From: Psychroflexus torquis ATCC 700755 | GTDB lineage: Bacteria; Bacteroidota; Bacteroidia; Flavobacteriales; Flavobacteriaceae | Direction: 5' to 3' | Assembly (NCBI RefSeq): GCF_000153485.2 | Contig: NC_018721.1 | Location: 2,728,001-2,792,000 of the forward strand | Length of the DNA: 64,000 bases | Part shown: positions 28,550 through 37,658 of the stretch, piece by piece | How positions within the stretch are numbered: the first letter of the stretch is position 1 | How the letters are laid out: every line of letters starts with the position of its first letter | Notes under the pieces: model-generated | Database searches by the model: none | The model's input: only the letters and a program-made list of their open reading frames with translations | What the model was told of the DNA's origin: nothing | Position numbers and translations under genes: made by a program

Positions 28550-28776
28550 AAAATTTTATATATAATCTACGGACATTTTTTGAAAAGCACGGATTTTATG
28601 TGAGCTCTCGCCTTGCTGATAAGTTAGGAATGAAAGCAAAGTCAGTGCGAATTTTTTTCATTTACATCTCTTTTGCTACCTTCGGTTTTGGTTTTGGACT
28701 TTACCTGACTTTAGCATTTTGGTTGAAATTGAAAGACTTGGTCTATACCAAGCGCACCTCGGTATTTGATTTATAA
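28546..28776 (+). CDS. PspC-like small membrane protein
   Basis: 76 residues from ATG 28546, which overlaps the DUF2851 stop as ATGA. A basic N-terminal part (GFYVSSRLADKLGMKAKSVR) is followed by one long hydrophobic segment (IFFIYISFATFGFGFGLYLTLAFWL), the layout of a PspC domain. In other bacteria PspC proteins sense envelope stress; in Bacteroidota such short forms are uncharacterised. An upstream in-frame codon at 28516 would lie inside DUF2851 and is unlikely. Confidence 0.8.
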   Translation: MKNFIYNLRTFFEKHGFYVSSRLADKLGMKAKSVRIFFIYISFATFGFGFGLYLTLAFWLKLKDLVYTKRTSVFDL

Positions 28777-28785
28777 AACGGATTT

Positions 28786-29466
28786 ATGAAACGCAGTATC
28801 ATTACCACAAAAGATGGTTCCAAAACGATAAGACTTGAAGATTGGGATGAGCATTATCATTCTACTCATGGTGCTATCCAAGAATCTCAACACGTTTATA
28901 TTGAAGCAGGTCTAGACTATTATAATGATTTGTACCAACCTAAAACTCTGAAAGTTCTGGAAGCTGGTTTTGGGACTGGTCTCAATGCCTTGCTGTCTTA
29001 TTTCTGGGCGGAACACCATGGAGTTTCTGTGGATTATACTGGATTGGAGGCTTATCCAATTTCTAATGAGGAACACTTAGCAATGGAGTACCACAGAGAA
29101 CTTGTCTCTGCATCTGCTCAACAGGTCTATGAAGATTTACATAAGGCGAAATGGGAAGACTGGACATCGATTTCCAAGGCCTTTCAGCTCAAGAAAAATA
29201 AGATGTTTTTTTCCGATTTAAAGTTAAAACAAGAGGTGGATATCGTCTTTTATGATGCTTTTGGTCCAAGTGTCCAGCCTGAATTATGGGAAGCTCCACT
29301 ATTTTGGAGGTTCTATGAGGCCTTGACTCCAGGAGGTTTTTTTGTTACCTATTGCGTAAAAGGAACCGCCAGAAGAGCTTTGCAAGCTATTGGCTTTGAG
29401 GTGGATATTATAGAAGGTCCTCCGGGGAAACGGCATATGATGAGAGCTCAGAAACCTTGCCGTTAA
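28786..29466 (+). CDS. mnmD: tRNA (mnm5s2U34) methyltransferase MnmD
   Basis: 226 residues. It makes the last methylation of the wobble uridine modification, the job of the MnmC C-terminal-type methyltransferase in other bacteria. SAM-binding motif LEAGFGTGLNALL, then FYDAFGPSVQPELW and TYCVKGTARRALQ are the MnmD signature blocks, as is the N-terminal DWDEHYHSTHGA. No FAD-dependent MnmC oxidase domain is attached. It belongs to the same short gene run as DUF2851 and the PspC-like gene. Confidence 0.93.
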   Translation: MKRSIITTKDGSKTIRLEDWDEHYHSTHGAIQESQHVYIEAGLDYYNDLYQPKTLKVLEAGFGTGLNALLSYFWAEHHGVSVDYTGLEAYPISNEEHLAMEYHRELVSASAQQVYEDLHKAKWEDWTSISKAFQLKKNKMFFSDLKLKQEVDIVFYDAFGPSVQPELWEAPLFWRFYEALTPGGFFVTYCVKGTARRALQAIGFEVDIIEGPPGKRHMMRAQKPCR

Positions 29467-29616
29467 GTCTTAATAAATACAAAACTACTTCTTAAAGATT
29501 TTAGGGTTTTGAGTTTGAATGCAAAGCATATTTTTTGCATATTGCGGGATGTTTTGAAATCTACAAGATTCCGACATGGCTTTTTACAATGAAAATATTA
29601 AATTATAAATAACCTT

Positions 29617-31689
29617 ATGGTAAGAAATATCAGTCTGATTGTTTTTCTAATGTTCACTGTTTCATTGACATTTGCTCAAGATTTACAAGTTGAAGAAACC
29701 TTAATTAACCCTTCAGAACAAATTAATGACGGTCAAATAGAATTGAATGTATCAGGAGGAATTCCTCCTTACACTTACGAATGGAGTGATGCAGAAACAC
29801 CATTAAGTTCAGCTAAATCTAGTCATCTTACAGAAGGGATAACCCATGCTGTAAAAGTAACAGATGCCAACGGGGACTTTGTTGAAAAATCTTTCGAAAT
29901 AAAAACTGAATCTATTGTAGAAAGTTTTAATGGTACGTTTAAACCTATTGTAAACAGCATGGGAAGTGTTCTGTTCTGGGATCCCTTTGCAGCAGTTGGT
30001 ATTTACGATCCAGTAGTCTACACGAAGGAAAAATTATTATTTGCCCCACGTTGGGAACCTAATACTCAAAATAAATTTCTGCTCAAGCAATGGCTTGTCC
30101 AAGAAAATGAAACGGTCAAAAAAGGACAAGATATCGCCATCATAGAGGTTGATGGAGAAAGTGAAATTGTAAAGGCACAAGCCAATGGAAAAATAGATCA
30201 CCTGACAATGGAAGGGGACTATATTTATGATCCTAATAATAAACAAGATGTCATTACCCAAAATGCTCATAAGTTTGGTAAAATTACATTTGATGATCCA
30301 GTAGCGCTGACCCATCCTAATGGAACTCCTTTAACTAAGGATATACCCTTTATAGTCATTTGGCTGATCTTTGGGGCGGCATTCTTTACCTTTAGAATGG
30401 GCTTTATCAACATTAGAGGTTTCAAACACGCTTTACAACTCGCCAGAGGAAAATACGACGAGCCTAATGCACCAGGTAGAATTACGCATTTTCAAGCTTT
30501 AGCAACTGCAGTTTCTGCTACTGTTGGACTTGGGAATATTGCGGGTGTAGCTATTGCTGTTTCCTTAGGAGGTGCTGGTGCTACTTTTTGGATGGTTCTT
30601 GCTGGTTTTTTAGGGATGTCTTCTAAATTTGTAGAATGTACCCTGGGTGTAAAGTATAGATTTATCAATAAAGAAGGCCGAATCTTTGGTGGTCCAATGA
30701 ATTATTTGAGATATGGTCTTGAAAAACGGAATATGGGTAAATTGGGTAAATTTTTAGCAGCTTTTTTTGCTATTTTAGCTATTGGAGCTTCTTTTGGAGG
30801 AGGTAATATGTTCCAAGCCAATCAATCTTTTGCGATTTTGTCCGGTCAAATCCCATTTTTAGTAGGAAATGGCTTTTGGTTTGGAGTCTTTTTAATGGTG
30901 TTGGTAGGAGTTGTCATTATTGGAGGTATCAATAGTATTGCAAAAGTAACCGGTAAAGTAGTCCCGGTTATGGCTGGGGTTTATATCTTAGGAGCACTAG
31001 TGGTTATAGGGATCAACATTGATAATCTAGGCCCAGCTCTTAATGCAATCTTCTCTGGTGCATTTACACCTACAGCGCTTAAAGGTGGCTTTATAGGAGT
31101 GCTGGTTGTCGGTTTTCAAAGAGCAGCTTTTTCAAACGAGGCTGGTGTAGGTTCTGCTGCTATAGCTCACTCTGCTGCCAAAACTAACCATCCACCCTCA
31201 GAAGGCTTTGTTGCTTTATTAGAACCATTTATAGATACGGTGGTTGTTTGTACACTTACGGCTTTGGTATTGATCTTTACAGGGATGCATGAAGTAGAAG
31301 GAGTATCTGGTGTGCAATTGACAACTGATGCGTTTGGAAGTGTGATCTCATGGTTTCCATACGTCCTATCTGTTGCCGTATTCTTATTTGCTTTCTCTAC
31401 AATGATATCTTGGTCTTACTACGGAATGAGAGCTTGGACTTATATTTTTGGAAGAAGTAATCGATCAGAATTGATTTATAAAATTATATTTTTATTGTTT
31501 GTAGTCTTAGGAGCTTCTGTGAGCCTAGGAGCTGTATTAGATTTCTCAGATATGATGATTTTAGCGATGTCTTTTCCTAATATTATTGGACTTTATATCA
31601 TGTCTGGTGAAGTGAGAAAAGATTTAAAAGAATACATGACCAAGTTAAAATCAGGGCAAATCTATAAAAAGGAAGTTTTGAAAAAATAA
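29617..31689 (+). CDS. Alanine:cation symporter (AGCS family) with extracytoplasmic N-terminal extension
   Basis: 690 residues, about 200 longer than usual for AGCS. Order: signal peptide (1-21), an Ig/SprB-like repeat (about 25-100: VSGGIPPYTYEWSDAE, AVKVTDANGDF), a lipoyl/biotinyl-like segment (about 140-200: LLKQWLVQENETVKKGQDIA, EIVKAQANGKIDHL), then from residue 245 the AGCS transporter with FQALATAVSATVGLGNIAGV and 10-11 hydrophobic helices. Family role: Na+ or H+ coupled uptake of alanine or glycine. The extension would face the periplasm. The frame is continuous and shows no sign of a sequencing join. Confidence 0.88.
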   Translation: MVRNISLIVFLMFTVSLTFAQDLQVEETLINPSEQINDGQIELNVSGGIPPYTYEWSDAETPLSSAKSSHLTEGITHAVKVTDANGDFVEKSFEIKTESIVESFNGTFKPIVNSMGSVLFWDPFAAVGIYDPVVYTKEKLLFAPRWEPNTQNKFLLKQWLVQENETVKKGQDIAIIEVDGESEIVKAQANGKIDHLTMEGDYIYDPNNKQDVITQNAHKFGKITFDDPVALTHPNGTPLTKDIPFIVIWLIFGAAFFTFRMGFINIRGFKHALQLARGKYDEPNAPGRITHFQALATAVSATVGLGNIAGVAIAVSLGGAGATFWMVLAGFLGMSSKFVECTLGVKYRFINKEGRIFGGPMNYLRYGLEKRNMGKLGKFLAAFFAILAIGASFGGGNMFQANQSFAILSGQIPFLVGNGFWFGVFLMVLVGVVIIGGINSIAKVTGKVVPVMAGVYILGALVVIGINIDNLGPALNAIFSGAFTPTALKGGFIGVLVVGFQRAAFSNEAGVGSAAIAHSAAKTNHPPSEGFVALLEPFIDTVVVCTLTALVLIFTGMHEVEGVSGVQLTTDAFGSVISWFPYVLSVAVFLFAFSTMISWSYYGMRAWTYIFGRSNRSELIYKIIFLLFVVLGASVSLGAVLDFSDMMILAMSFPNIIGLYIMSGEVRKDLKEYMTKLKSGQIYKKEVLKK

Positions 31690-31699
31690 GAATCCACTC

Positions 31700-32584
31700 A
31701 TGAACTCTTCAAGGAAATTCCGTTTTGGCTACACTAAAGGTGACCGAAACGGAATTTTTCTATTTAGCCTTATTTTGACTGTAGGTATAGCTACCAATTA
31801 CTTTAGCTTGAATACATTATCTGATGCCAACACCCCCTTTGAATTTTCTAAAACAGCAGATTCTCTTCATCGCGTTGTAGATTCGTTAAAAAAACAACAA
31901 AGCCTTGAGGGTCAAAGAGTCATTTATCCTTTTAATCCTAATTTTGTAAATGATTATAAAGGTTACACTTTAGAAATGACTACCGACCAGATTGACAGGC
32001 TTCATGAGTTTAGAGCTAAGAAACAATGGATCAATTCCAATGTTCAATTTCAGAAAGTGACTGGGGTTTCCGACCAATGGATGACAACCTATAGTCCTTA
32101 TTTTAAATTTCCAGATTGGGTGATTGAACGCCGACAACAAGACATCAAAAAACCGAGGCGCGAGTCATTAAAATATTCAGAAAAGAAAGACCTGAATACC
32201 GTTGAAGTTGATGATTTGATCTTGGTATCTGGAATAGGAGAGACCTTAGCCAATAGAATACTAAGGTATAGAAGCCAGTTAGGGGGTTTTGTCAATTCAA
32301 TTCAACTTAAAGATGTGTACGGCTTAAAATCAGAAGTGATAGAACGTTTGGAAGAGCTAATCGTTTTAAAAACGCCTTTAAAAATAGAGAAGCAAGACTT
32401 CAATACTATTAGTGTGCTTGAGCTGTCTGAGCTTCCTTATTTCGATTATGAAATGTCTAGGAGCATAGTCAACTTTATAAAATTGAGAGAAAATATCAGT
32501 AATTTTGAAGAATTATCAAAAATTGAAGGGTTTCCAAGTTATAAATTAGACAGAATTCAATTATATTTGGAAATTATAGAATAA
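31700..32584 (+). CDS. Helix-hairpin-helix (ComEA-like) protein
   Basis: 294 residues. One N-terminal hydrophobic segment (about residues 16-38: GIFLFSLILTVGIATNYF), a linker, and in the second half repeated helix-hairpin-helix units: KKDLNTVEVDDLILVSGIG, ANRILRYRSQLGGF, KDVYGLKSEVIERL, and later LSELPYFDYEMSRSI. The domain commonly binds DNA; in ComEA it binds incoming DNA outside the cell, but this protein has its own length and no competence genes nearby. It follows the symporter after 10 bp. Confidence 0.85.
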   Translation: MNSSRKFRFGYTKGDRNGIFLFSLILTVGIATNYFSLNTLSDANTPFEFSKTADSLHRVVDSLKKQQSLEGQRVIYPFNPNFVNDYKGYTLEMTTDQIDRLHEFRAKKQWINSNVQFQKVTGVSDQWMTTYSPYFKFPDWVIERRQQDIKKPRRESLKYSEKKDLNTVEVDDLILVSGIGETLANRILRYRSQLGGFVNSIQLKDVYGLKSEVIERLEELIVLKTPLKIEKQDFNTISVLELSELPYFDYEMSRSIVNFIKLRENISNFEELSKIEGFPSYKLDRIQLYLEIIE

Positions 32585-32609
32585 TACTTAAAATAATAGA
32601 CTTAGAGAT

Positions 32610-33776
32610 ATGGATCACATGTATTTTAGTGAAGAACATGAAATGTTCAGAAAGAGTTTAAAGGAATTCCTTCAGAAGGAAGTTGTTCCTCATTTAGATA
32701 AATGGGAAGAAGAAGGGAGCATAGAGCGTTTTATTTGGAAAAAGTTTGGAGATATGGGCTATTTTGCCCTAGCTTCTCCAGAGAAATATGGGGGCTTAGA
32801 TTTAGACTTATTTTATACTATTATCCTTTTAGAAGAACTTCAGAAAATAAATTCAGGTGGTTTTGCTGCAGCGATATGGGCACATGCTTATCTAGCTATG
32901 ACTCACGTCAATAAAGAAGGAAGTGAAGAGATAAAAGAAAAGTATCTATCAGGTTCTATTTCTGGAGACATGATTGGATGTCTCTGTATCACTGAACCTT
33001 ATGGGGGCTCTGATGTTGCTGGAATGAAAACCACGGCGGTAGAAAAAGAAGACACTTTTGTGATCAACGGGTCTAAAACATTTATCACTAACGGCGTTTA
33101 TTCCGATTACCTCATAGTAGCTGCTAAAACAGCTCCGGAGAAAGGAGGAAAGGGCATGAGTATTTTTCTAGTGGATAGAGATACACCTGGGATTTCTGCT
33201 ACCAAGCTGAATAAGTTAGGTTGGAGGGCCTCCGATACGGCTGAGCTTGCTTTCGATAATGTTGAAATTCCTAAGTCACATTTGATGGGAGAGCGAAATC
33301 AAGGTTTTCCATATATCATGCAGCACTTTGCTCTTGAGCGTCTTATTATGGGTGTGAATGGTCATGCAAGAGCAGAATATGCCTTGGAATATGCGATTAA
33401 GTACATGTCGGAGCGTGAAGCCTTTGGACAGACTATCGATAAATTTCAAGCTTTAAGGCATAAAATCGCAGAGCGAAGTAGTGAAGTTGAAATGGCTAAA
33501 GCTTTCAATTATACAACTGCAAAACGTCTAGATGCTGGAGAATACGTTGTGAAAGAAGCAACCATGTCCAAGTTGCTTTCTACTAAAATTGCCGATGAGG
33601 TTATTTACGATTGCTTGCAGATGTTGGGTGGTTATGGTTATGTAGAAGACTATCCTCTAGCTAGAATGTTTAGAGATAGTAGATTAGGACCCATCGGTGG
33701 TGGTACTTCTGAAATTTTAAAAGAAATTATCGCCAAAATGGTGATTGATAACAAGGACTATAAGCCAGCTACTTAA
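32610..33776 (+). CDS. Acyl-CoA dehydrogenase
   Basis: 388 residues, an FAD flavoprotein of fatty-acid or branched-chain oxidation. The signatures GCLCITEPYGGSDVAGMKTTA and QMLGGYGYVEDYPLARMFRDSR are those of the two ACAD patterns; FVINGSKTFITNGVYSD matches the central domain. The exact substrate (long-, medium- or branched-chain) cannot be told. A small copy of its 3' end lies 36 bp downstream. Confidence 0.95.
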   Translation: MDHMYFSEEHEMFRKSLKEFLQKEVVPHLDKWEEEGSIERFIWKKFGDMGYFALASPEKYGGLDLDLFYTIILLEELQKINSGGFAAAIWAHAYLAMTHVNKEGSEEIKEKYLSGSISGDMIGCLCITEPYGGSDVAGMKTTAVEKEDTFVINGSKTFITNGVYSDYLIVAAKTAPEKGGKGMSIFLVDRDTPGISATKLNKLGWRASDTAELAFDNVEIPKSHLMGERNQGFPYIMQHFALERLIMGVNGHARAEYALEYAIKYMSEREAFGQTIDKFQALRHKIAERSSEVEMAKAFNYTTAKRLDAGEYVVKEATMSKLLSTKIADEVIYDCLQMLGGYGYVEDYPLARMFRDSRLGPIGGGTSEILKEIIAKMVIDNKDYKPAT

Positions 33777-33811
33777 TTGATTGAGGGCTTAAAGTTTTGA
33801 TAAAGATGTTT

Positions 33812-33880
33812 GGCGAAAATATCCTCAAAATTATCTTCAAAATGGTGATCGATAATAAGAATTATAAACCAGCGACTTAG
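33812..33880 (+). pseudogene. Remnant of a second acyl-CoA dehydrogenase 3' end
   Basis: Translation of GGC 33812 to TAG 33880 gives GENILKIIFKMVIDNKNYKPAT, which matches the last residues of the upstream gene (SEILKEIIAKMVIDNKDYKP) at most positions, with many silent third-base differences. So a tandem duplicate once existed and has been deleted down to its last 22 codons. Confidence 0.85.
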
Positions 33881-33905
33881 TTGGTATTTAATTATAAATT
33901 TGTAA

Positions 33906-33934
33906 CCATGTTCTCTTAGGGACATGGTTTTTTT
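33906..33934 (+). terminator. Intrinsic terminator directly before xer
   Basis: ACCATGT, loop TCTCTTAGGG, ACATGGT and a T run up to 33934. The T run abuts the next start codon at 33935. Confidence 0.85.
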
Positions 33935-34825
33935 ATGATATATATTGATTCTTTTTTAGAGTACCTCCTACTGGAAAAGAAGTATGCTAAGCTTACTATC
34001 ATTTCTTACGCTACGGACTTAGCGCAATTTCAAGTGTTCATATTAGAAACATACGATACAAGGGAAATGTCTGAAGTCAATTACCCTATGATTCGACAGT
34101 GGATTGTTGGTTTTATAGAGTTAGGGTTAACACATAAAACCATCAACAGAAAGCTATCTACCCTCAAGACTTTTTTTAAATTTCTTTTGAAGATACAAGT
34201 GATAGCGGTGAATCCGATGGTGCAGCATAAGTCCTTAAAATTGCCAAAACGTCAGCAAGAGGCATTTTCCGTCCTTGAATTGGAGAAAGTTTCCGATTAT
34301 TTTGAAGATGTCACCTTTGAAGGTCTTAGGGATCATCTTATCATTGAATTGTTGTATGCTACAGGGATGCGAAGGCAGGAGTTAATCGACCTTCAGTTAA
34401 GCAGTCTCGATTTAAAACAACAACAGCTTAAAGTGCGCGGTAAACGCAACAAAGAGCGACTCATTCCCTTGCTTGACTCTATCTCTTTTTTAATAGAGCG
34501 CTATTTGCAGGAAAGAAGTGTTTTGCTGCCTCAAGGGAGTCAACTCTTTGTTACTTCAAAGGGAAAAGCTATTTATCCGAATTTAGTTTATAGGGTGGTG
34601 CATTCTTATTTTGAAAAAGTATCTACAAAGAAAAAATTAAGTCCCCATTTATTAAGGCATGCCTTCGCTACGCATTTGTTAGATAAAGGAGCTGATATTT
34701 CAGCTATAAAGGATTTATTAGGACATAGTAGTTTAGCGTCTACAGAAGTTTATACCCATTCGAATTTTAAAGAGTTAAGCAAAGCTCATCAAGCCGCACA
34801 TCCACGCTCACAGGGCGATGAGTAA
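33935..34825 (+). CDS. Tyrosine recombinase of the XerC/XerD type
   Basis: 296 residues, full length. The N-terminal core-binding domain (MIYIDSFLEYLLLEKKYA) is followed by the catalytic set: Arg in TGMRRQEL, HLLRHAFATHLLDKGAD, LGHSSLASTEVYTH with the nucleophile Tyr. XerC and XerD resolve chromosome dimers at dif; the two cannot be separated by eye, and Bacteroidota usually have one XerD-like and one or more other copies. It starts immediately after the terminator above. No integrase-associated mobile element or att site is seen next to it. Confidence 0.9.
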   Translation: MIYIDSFLEYLLLEKKYAKLTIISYATDLAQFQVFILETYDTREMSEVNYPMIRQWIVGFIELGLTHKTINRKLSTLKTFFKFLLKIQVIAVNPMVQHKSLKLPKRQQEAFSVLELEKVSDYFEDVTFEGLRDHLIIELLYATGMRRQELIDLQLSSLDLKQQQLKVRGKRNKERLIPLLDSISFLIERYLQERSVLLPQGSQLFVTSKGKAIYPNLVYRVVHSYFEKVSTKKKLSPHLLRHAFATHLLDKGADISAIKDLLGHSSLASTEVYTHSNFKELSKAHQAAHPRSQGDE

Positions 34826-34896
34826 GCTGATTAGATTTATTTTCAATTTAATTAGAAAAAAAGTAAAAAATAATTTTCAGATATCAAAAATCGTTT

Positions 34897-34904
34897 TATA
34901 TTTG
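34897..34904 (+). promoter_or_regulatory. Bacteroidota -7 box TATATTTG of the tRNA-tuf cluster
   Basis: TATATTTG, 38 bases before the first tRNA (34943). It fits TAnnTTTG and is the only such box ahead of the cluster. Confidence 0.65.
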
Positions 34905-34942
34905 CATCCCGTTACTAAAAGTAGCGATTGACATACTGATAA

Positions 34943-35016
34943 GCCGATGTAGCTCAGCTGGCTAGAGCAGCTGATTTGTAATCAGCAGGTCGCGGGTTCG
35001 AGTCCCTCCATCGGCT
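34943..35016 (+). tRNA. tRNA-Thr (anticodon TGT)
   Basis: 74 nt. Acceptor GCCGATG pairs with CATCGGC; T-arm GGGTTCGAGTCCC; anticodon loop TTTGTAA with TGT. The 3' CCA is not encoded. Confidence 0.95.
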
Positions 35017-35033
35017 CTATTATCAGATTATTC

Positions 35034-35115
35034 GGGGAGATACTCAAGCGGCCAACGAGGGCAGACTGTAAATCTGCTGGTTTCACCTTCGCAGGTTCGA
35101 ATCCTGCTCTCCCCA
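35034..35115 (+). tRNA. tRNA-Tyr (anticodon GTA)
   Basis: 82 nt with the long variable arm expected for tRNA-Tyr. Acceptor GGGGAGA/TCTCCCC, anticodon loop CTGTAAA with GTA, T-arm GCAGGTTCGAATCCTGC. Confidence 0.95.
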
Positions 35116-35165
35116 CAACCAAGTCGGATAACGTCAGACTTTGAATTGAAATAGTGATTAAATAA

Positions 35166-35238
35166 GCGGAAGTAGCTCAGTTGGTAGAGCGTCAGCCTTC
35201 CAAGCTGAATGTCGCCGGTTCGAACCCGGTCTTCCGCT
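35166..35238 (+). tRNA. tRNA-Gly (anticodon TCC)
   Basis: 73 nt. Acceptor GCGGAAG/CTTCCGC, anticodon stem TCAGC/GCTGA with loop CTTCCAA (TCC), T-arm GCCGGTTCGAACCCGGT. Confidence 0.95.
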
Positions 35239-35268
35239 CTATTTTATTTCAATTTCAAATGTGTGAAT

Positions 35269-35340
35269 GCCGACGTAGCTCAGGGGTAGAGCGTTTCCTT
35301 GGTAAGGAAAAGGTCACGAGTTCAATTCTCGTCGTTGGCT
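35269..35340 (+). tRNA. tRNA-Thr (anticodon GGT)
   Basis: 72 nt. Acceptor GCCGACG/CGTTGGC (one G-T pair), anticodon loop TTGGTAA with GGT. Together with tRNA-Thr(TGT) in the same cluster it covers four Thr codons. Confidence 0.95.
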
Positions 35341-35433
35341 CAATTTTAAAGTCTCAAAACTTAGTTTTGTTGGCTTTTTATGTTGTTATAAACACTAACA
35401 CTAATATATAACTAAGATTAAATAATTATTACT

Positions 35434-36618
35434 ATGGCAAAGGAAAAATTTGATCGATCCAAACCGCACCTTAATATAGGTACTATTGGTCACGTCGATC
35501 ACGGAAAAACTACTCTTACAGCTGCTATTACTAAGGTTATGGCAGATGCTGGATATTCTGAAGCTAGTGCTTTTGATCAAATTGATAATGCACCTGAGGA
35601 GAAAGAGCGTGGTATTACCATCAACTCTTCTCACGTTGAATATCAAACAGCCAATCGTCATTATGCACACGTTGACTGTCCAGGTCACGCCGATTATGTG
35701 AAAAACATGGTTACTGGTGCTGCACAAATGGACGGTGCTATTTTAGTAGTAGCTGCAACTGATGGTCCAATGCCACAAACACGTGAGCATATTCTTCTAG
35801 GACGTCAGGTTGGTATCCCTAGAATTGTTACTTTCTTAAACAAGGTTGACCTTGTAGATGATGATGAGCTTTTAGAGCTTGTTGAAATGGAAGTAAGAGA
35901 TTTACTTTCTTTTTACGAATATGATGGTGACAATGCTCCTGTTATTTCAGGTTCAGCTCTTGGTGCTTTAGAAGGTGATGAGAAGTGGGGCAAAACTGTC
36001 CTAGATCTTATGGAAGCAGTTGATGATTACATTGAATTGCCAGAAAGAGATATTGAAAAAGATTTCTTAATGCCTATTGAAGATGTGTTCTCAATTACAG
36101 GTCGTGGTACTGTTGCAACTGGTCGTATTGAGACTGGTGTTGCAAATACAGGTGATCCTGTCGAGATCAACGGTATGGGTGCTGAAAATTTAAAGTCAAC
36201 AGTTACTGGAGTTGAAATGTTCCGTAAAATTCTTAATAGAGGTGAAGCAGGAGATAACGTTGGTATCTTGTTAAGAGGTATTGAAAAAAACCAAATCACT
36301 AGAGGTATGGTTATTGCAAAACCTGGTTCTGTTAAGCCACATGCTAAATTTAAGGCTGAAGTATATATCCTTAAGAAAGAAGAAGGTGGACGTCACACAC
36401 CATTCCATAATAACTATAGACCACAGTTCTACGTAAGAACAACAGATGTTACAGGTACAATCAATCTTCCCGATGGAGTTGAAATGGTTATGCCTGGGGA
36501 TAACTTAACAATTACTGTAGACTTAATTCAAGCAATCGCCTTAAACGTAGGTTTAAGATTCGCTATCCGTGAGGGTGGACGTACAGTTGGTGCTGGTCAG
36601 GTTACTGAAATCATCTAA
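35434..36618 (+). CDS. tuf: Translation elongation factor Tu
   Basis: 394 residues. It carries aminoacyl-tRNA to the ribosome. G-domain motifs [26 protein letters not shown] and SALGALEG are visible, and the C-terminal domains end with the conserved [16 protein letters not shown]. It lies between the four-tRNA cluster and tRNA-Trp-secE, as is common in bacteria. A terminator-like hairpin follows at 36646. Confidence 0.99.
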   Translation: MAKEKFDRSKPHLNIGTIGHVDHGKTTLTAAITKVMADAGYSEASAFDQIDNAPEEKERGITINSSHVEYQTANRHYAHVDCPGHADYVKNMVTGAAQMDGAILVVAATDGPMPQTREHILLGRQVGIPRIVTFLNKVDLVDDDELLELVEMEVRDLLSFYEYDGDNAPVISGSALGALEGDEKWGKTVLDLMEAVDDYIELPERDIEKDFLMPIEDVFSITGRGTVATGRIETGVANTGDPVEINGMGAENLKSTVTGVEMFRKILNRGEAGDNVGILLRGIEKNQITRGMVIAKPGSVKPHAKFKAEVYILKKEEGGRHTPFHNNYRPQFYVRTTDVTGTINLPDGVEMVMPGDNLTITVDLIQAIALNVGLRFAIREGGRTVGAGQVTEII

Positions 36619-36645
36619 TTCTTTTATAAGAATTATTAAAAAATC

Positions 36646-36680
36646 AGTTAAGGTGTCTATTAGAGATACCTTAACTTTTT
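36646..36680 (+). terminator. Terminator after tuf
   Basis: AGTTAAGGTGTCT and AGAGATACCTTAACT form an imperfect long stem followed by a T run. Confidence 0.85.
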
Positions 36681-36744
36681 AAATTTTCTTTTTTTAAGTG
36701 CATTTTATTTTGTTTCTTTGCACGCTTTAAAAAATGAACCATTT

Positions 36745-36817
36745 ACGGGTTTAGCTCAGTTGGTAGAGCACTGGTCTCCAAAACCAGGTGTCGGGAGTTC
36801 GAGCCTCTCAACCCGTG
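36745..36817 (+). tRNA. tRNA-Trp (anticodon CCA)
   Basis: 73 nt. Acceptor ACGGGTT/AACCCGT, D-arm TAGCTCAGTTGGTAGAGC, anticodon loop CTCCAAA with CCA, T-arm TCGGGAGTTCGAGCCTCTC. It sits 14 bp before secE, probably in the same transcript. Confidence 0.96.
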
Positions 36818-36831
36818 CAAATCTTAAGAAG

Positions 36832-37029
36832 ATGTCAAACTTTAAAAATTACGTAAGCGAGTCTTACGAGGAATTAAAAAATCATGTGACTTGGCCAACT
36901 TGGGCTGAGGGACAAAAACTCATGGTTATTGTAGCTGTATTTTCAATCCTTTTTTCGCTCGCCATTTGGGGAATCGATGAGGTTTTTAGCGGAGCTGTCA
37001 AGCAATATTTTAATTGGGTTAAATCATAG
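36832..37029 (+). CDS. secE: Preprotein translocase subunit SecE
   Basis: 65 residues, the short single-helix bacterial form. The amphipathic part ESYEELKNHVTWPTWAEG with the conserved VTWP precedes one transmembrane helix (LMVIVAVFSILFSLAIWGI). The ATG at 36832 is the right start; the longer upstream frame runs through tRNA-Trp. Four bases separate it from nusG, the usual pair. Confidence 0.97.
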   Translation: MSNFKNYVSESYEELKNHVTWPTWAEGQKLMVIVAVFSILFSLAIWGIDEVFSGAVKQYFNWVKS

Positions 37030-37032
37030 CAC

Positions 37033-37584
37033 ATGTCAGAAACAAGTTTAAAGAAATGGTATGTGGTTAGATCCATTAGCGGTTCTGAGAACAAGGTGAA
37101 AGATTATATTGAAAAAGAAATCTCACACCAAGGTCTTAGTGATTACGTCGATGATATCCTCGTCCCTACAGAAAATGTGGTTCAGATCCGTGATGGAAAG
37201 AAAATAACCAAGGAAAAAGTTTATTTTCCGGGTTACATTATGGTAAATGCTAACCTCGAAGGAGAAGTTGGACACGTGATTAAAAACGTGAATGGGGTTA
37301 TTGGATTTTTGGGTGAAACCAAAAGAGGAGATCCTGTCCCAATGCGTGAATCTGAAGTAAATAGAATGTTGGGTAAAGTCGATCAACTTTCTACACAAAA
37401 AGAAAATGTGGCTATACCATTCAATATTGGTGAATCTATTAAAGTAGTTGATGGTCCTTTCAATAGTTTTACTGGAACTATTGATAAGATAAATGAAGAT
37501 AAACGAAAGCTCCAAGTTATGGTTAAGATCTTTGGTCGTAAAACACCAGTAGAACTTAGCTATATGCAAGTAGAGAAAATTTAA
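37033..37584 (+). CDS. nusG: Transcription termination/antitermination factor NusG
   Basis: 183 residues. The NGN domain (WYVVRSISGSENKVKDYIE, VYFPGYIMVNANLEGE) and the C-terminal KOW domain (GESIKVVDGPFNSFTGTID) are both present. It binds RNA polymerase and couples to Rho or S10. Part of the secE-nusG-rplKAJL-rpoBC order. Confidence 0.98.
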   Translation: MSETSLKKWYVVRSISGSENKVKDYIEKEISHQGLSDYVDDILVPTENVVQIRDGKKITKEKVYFPGYIMVNANLEGEVGHVIKNVNGVIGFLGETKRGDPVPMRESEVNRMLGKVDQLSTQKENVAIPFNIGESIKVVDGPFNSFTGTIDKINEDKRKLQVMVKIFGRKTPVELSYMQVEKI

Positions 37585-37658
37585 ATGTTACATATAATAC
37601 AGAGTTGTTTTTATTTATAATGCTTCCCACTGAAAACAATTCGACTAAATTTTGAAAA

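Noticed and set aside
33935..35430. Integrative element using the tRNA cluster next to xer
   Set aside because: No direct repeat of a tRNA 3' end and no element genes were found; the tRNA cluster is part of the conserved tuf region.
35401..35727. Minus-strand frame across the tuf start
   Set aside because: Antisense to tuf and without any motif.
36718..36831. Upstream extension of secE
   Set aside because: The longer frame passes through tRNA-Trp; the ATG at 36832 gives the standard SecE length.
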